A DNA stretch of 64,000 nucleotides, from contig NZ_CAJGZK010000002.1 of assembly GCF_904846215.1 (NCBI RefSeq), forward strand, positions 219,921 through 283,920, given 5' to 3'. The notes beneath the pieces were generated by a model. The model had not been told where the DNA came from, did not search any database, and worked only from the letters and a program-made list of their open reading frames with translations. The translations under genes and the position numbers were made by a program. Positions 62,443-64,000 of this stretch are shown piece after piece. Every line of letters starts with the position of its first letter. The first letter of the stretch is position 1. The DNA comes from Psychrobacter glacincola (GTDB lineage: Bacteria; Pseudomonadota; Gammaproteobacteria; Pseudomonadales; Moraxellaceae).

Positions 62443-63723
62443 TTAGGGAATCTGTTGATTGATTTCAACATTAACCTGAGTCTGTTCAACGCTAATCATT
62501 ATAGGATTACCCGATAAGTCGCCTGATTCTGCTATGGCATTACCGCTATGACTAATACGAGCAACGACTGCTAACTGAGTTTTGTCACTACGAGCTGAAT
62601 TTAACGTGCGATCTGGCATCATCGCATCAAGATTGCTTAAGCGGATACTAGCCTCACCTTGCTTGATAATACTAATGGGTAAACGTTTGGCGGCAAACGG
62701 AGGGCCCCCTTTCACATCACGTATCGCTACAAACAACACATCATCAGCTTTCACTAACGGTAATAAATTAGCGTTAATTTTCACTGTCACGTCAATACCT
62801 TCTAGCGCTTGCTTTTCTTGCGTGCTAACGTAGTTGCTTAACTCATCTAAGCTTGCTAAAGCTTTAGTATGATCACCTGGTTTGGCCACAATGCTGCCTT
62901 GTAAGCGTTTAATCCAACCTTGCGCTTGGGCAAAGTTACTACCACGTGCCTCACCCATTGCCATTAGCATCTGCGCACCTTCATGCTGTGGATTTTTGGC
63001 AAGGACATCTTGTAATACACGGCGGCTACTGGCATCAAGCTGACCTTTATTGGCAAAAAAGCTAATCTGCGCATAAGTGGTCGCAATCTCTTCATTGTCT
63101 GGTGACAGACGGTAAGCGCGTGACAAAGCTTCAATCGCTGAGTCGGTAGCTTCAAGCGATAAAAACAGCTCTGACAAACGCATCCAGCGATCAGGATCAT
63201 CGGCATGACGATAAACGTTGGTCTGCATCGCGCTGATAAGCTGCTGGCCGTTTTCGATTGCCCATACAGGTGGCTTATCAATCTTAGCCGTCAATAGGTC
63301 ATCAGCCACTTGTCCTACTTTGTCTTCGGCCGTCCACAGATCAAACACAGGCGTTCGGTCACCCACCATCAGATACGCCAGCGCAGCCAATACAGGCACC
63401 CAAACCATGAGGATCAAGCGGCTTTTGATACCAGGGGTGACCATCGGCGTGACTTCACGCTGGGCATCCAATAGCTGACGCTCCAGTTCCAGCTTTTGAT
63501 TTTGATAATGGCTATTATTAATAGTACCGCTGTCTTTATCTGTTTGTAGCTCAGCTAAACGTTCGCGAAATACTGCAACATTAATATCTAGCAGTTGATT
63601 GTCTATTGGTTTGGACTGCAAACGCGGTGCTCGTAGCCATGGCATAATAGCAATTAGCGCAAATATAAGAGCAATCAGCAAGCTTAGAGCTACAAATAAG
63701 CCAAAAGTAGAAAATAGAGTCAT
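62443..63723 (-). CDS. ccmI: cytochrome c maturation protein CcmI, copy 2
   Basis: A 426-aa paralogue of the gene at 13585-14865, with the same length. A hand alignment gives about 73 differences (83% identity). The TPR region from QLISAMQTNVYRHADDPDRW to FFANKGQLDA is unchanged in protein but differs at many synonymous sites in DNA. That is a sign that both copies have been under selection. The most diverged parts are the first membrane segment and residues 270-310. It overlaps its own ccmH by ATGA. The lspA gene lies downstream, 141 bp away. Confidence 0.9.
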   Translation of the reverse strand: MTLFSTFGLFVALSLLIALIFALIAIMPWLRAPRLQSKPIDNQLLDINVAVFRERLAELQTDKDSGTINNSHYQNQKLELERQLLDAQREVTPMVTPGIKSRLILMVWVPVLAALAYLMVGDRTPVFDLWTAEDKVGQVADDLLTAKIDKPPVWAIENGQQLISAMQTNVYRHADDPDRWMRLSELFLSLEATDSAIEALSRAYRLSPDNEEIATTYAQISFFANKGQLDASSRRVLQDVLAKNPQHEGAQMLMAMGEARGSNFAQAQGWIKRLQGSIVAKPGDHTKALASLDELSNYVSTQEKQALEGIDVTVKINANLLPLVKADDVLFVAIRDVKGGPPFAAKRLPISIIKQGEASIRLSNLDAMMPDRTLNSARSDKTQLAVVARISHSGNAIAESGDLSGNPIMISVEQTQVNVEINQQIP

Positions 63724-64000
63724 TTTTTGTCCTCTATGCTAGTAATATCGTGGTCGACATTCTCAGCTTGCGATAATAGACGATCAAGCTCAGCCTTTTC
63801 CGCAGAGGTCAAGGCAGCAGTACTGTTCACTGTAACGCCGTTTTGGCCACGGGCGACAACTTGGCGGCGTTTACTTTGCCAAAACCACCCTATCAATAAT
63901 ACGATCAGTAGCAATGGCGGAAAAAACCATAAAATCCATGTCGATGGACGTACAGGCGGCTTGTAGCTGATAAAATCGCCATAACGATCCTGCATATAAT
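63720..64000 (-). CDS. ccmH: cytochrome c maturation protein CcmH, copy 2 (5' end outside window)
   Basis: The C-terminal 93 residues of a second CcmH: MQDRYGDFISYKPPVRPSTW, then the membrane helix ILWFFPPLLLIVLLIGWFW, and a tail ending ITSIEDKK as in copy 1. The reading frame continues past 64000 with a Tyr before MQDRY, as in copy 1 (AYMQERY). The redox CxxC lies outside. Whether ccmG and ccmF copies follow cannot be seen. Confidence 0.9.
   Translation of the reverse strand, partial: YMQDRYGDFISYKPPVRPSTWILWFFPPLLLIVLLIGWFWQSKRRQVVARGQNGVTVNSTAALTSAEKAELDRLLSQAENVDHDITSIEDKK

Overview
The window looks like a chromosomal segment of a Moraxellaceae gammaproteobacterium, most likely Psychrobacter. 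The protein styles (RsmE, WaaA, Orn, SecB, TrpS, LolA, HemB, an AcrAB/OprM-type pump), the moderate GC content and the local gene orders point that way. This is an inference from recognised families, not from a database search.

Positions 1-41.7 kb are mostly core chromosome. In order they hold: a truncated iron ABC-transporter lipoprotein with a candidate Fur box; rsmE and waaA; a tail-anchored Sel1-repeat protein; cls; a tRNA-Val(TAC)/tRNA-Asp(GTC) operon; a hemerythrin; orn, rsgA, a rhodanese, grxC, secB and adk; the cytochrome c maturation genes ccmF-ccmG-ccmH-ccmI; a DUF445 protein; mrdA, rsmD, rplM and rpsI; an LpxL-type acyltransferase; trpS, scpA and scpB; lolA, rpmA, rplU and ispB; a three-gene RND efflux pump; hemB; and a glutathionyl-hydroquinone reductase.

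Positions 41.7-61.1 kb are accessory. A tRNA-Val(GAC) is followed by a small integrative element (repressor, excisionase-like protein, tyrosine integrase, two small unknowns). Next comes an orphan three-spacer CRISPR array with type I-F-like repeats, then an IS256-like fragment abutting the C-terminal stub of a serpin. An iron/flavin redox block follows: a flavin reductase with a heme membrane domain, a cytochrome b561, a two-component system, a PepSY protein, ApbE, a ferric-reductase-like membrane protein and a VIT1/CCC1 metal transporter. The block lies between imperfect 26-bp direct repeats, and three PmrA/QseB-like tandem boxes precede three of its transcription units. A serine recombinase, a HlyD/EmrA remnant, a fused tandem 3-hydroxyacyl-CoA dehydrogenase and a peroxidase group (catalase-like, DyP, and an unknown 189-aa protein) complete the accessory stretch.

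Positions 61.1-64 kb hold lspA and a second, diverged copy of ccmI and ccmH; ccmH runs off the end. The first copy is 48 kb away.

Seven copies of a 135-150 bp intergenic palindromic element are scattered through the window. Their arms have changed together so that the hairpin is kept, and two copies merge with the stop codon of the neighbouring gene.
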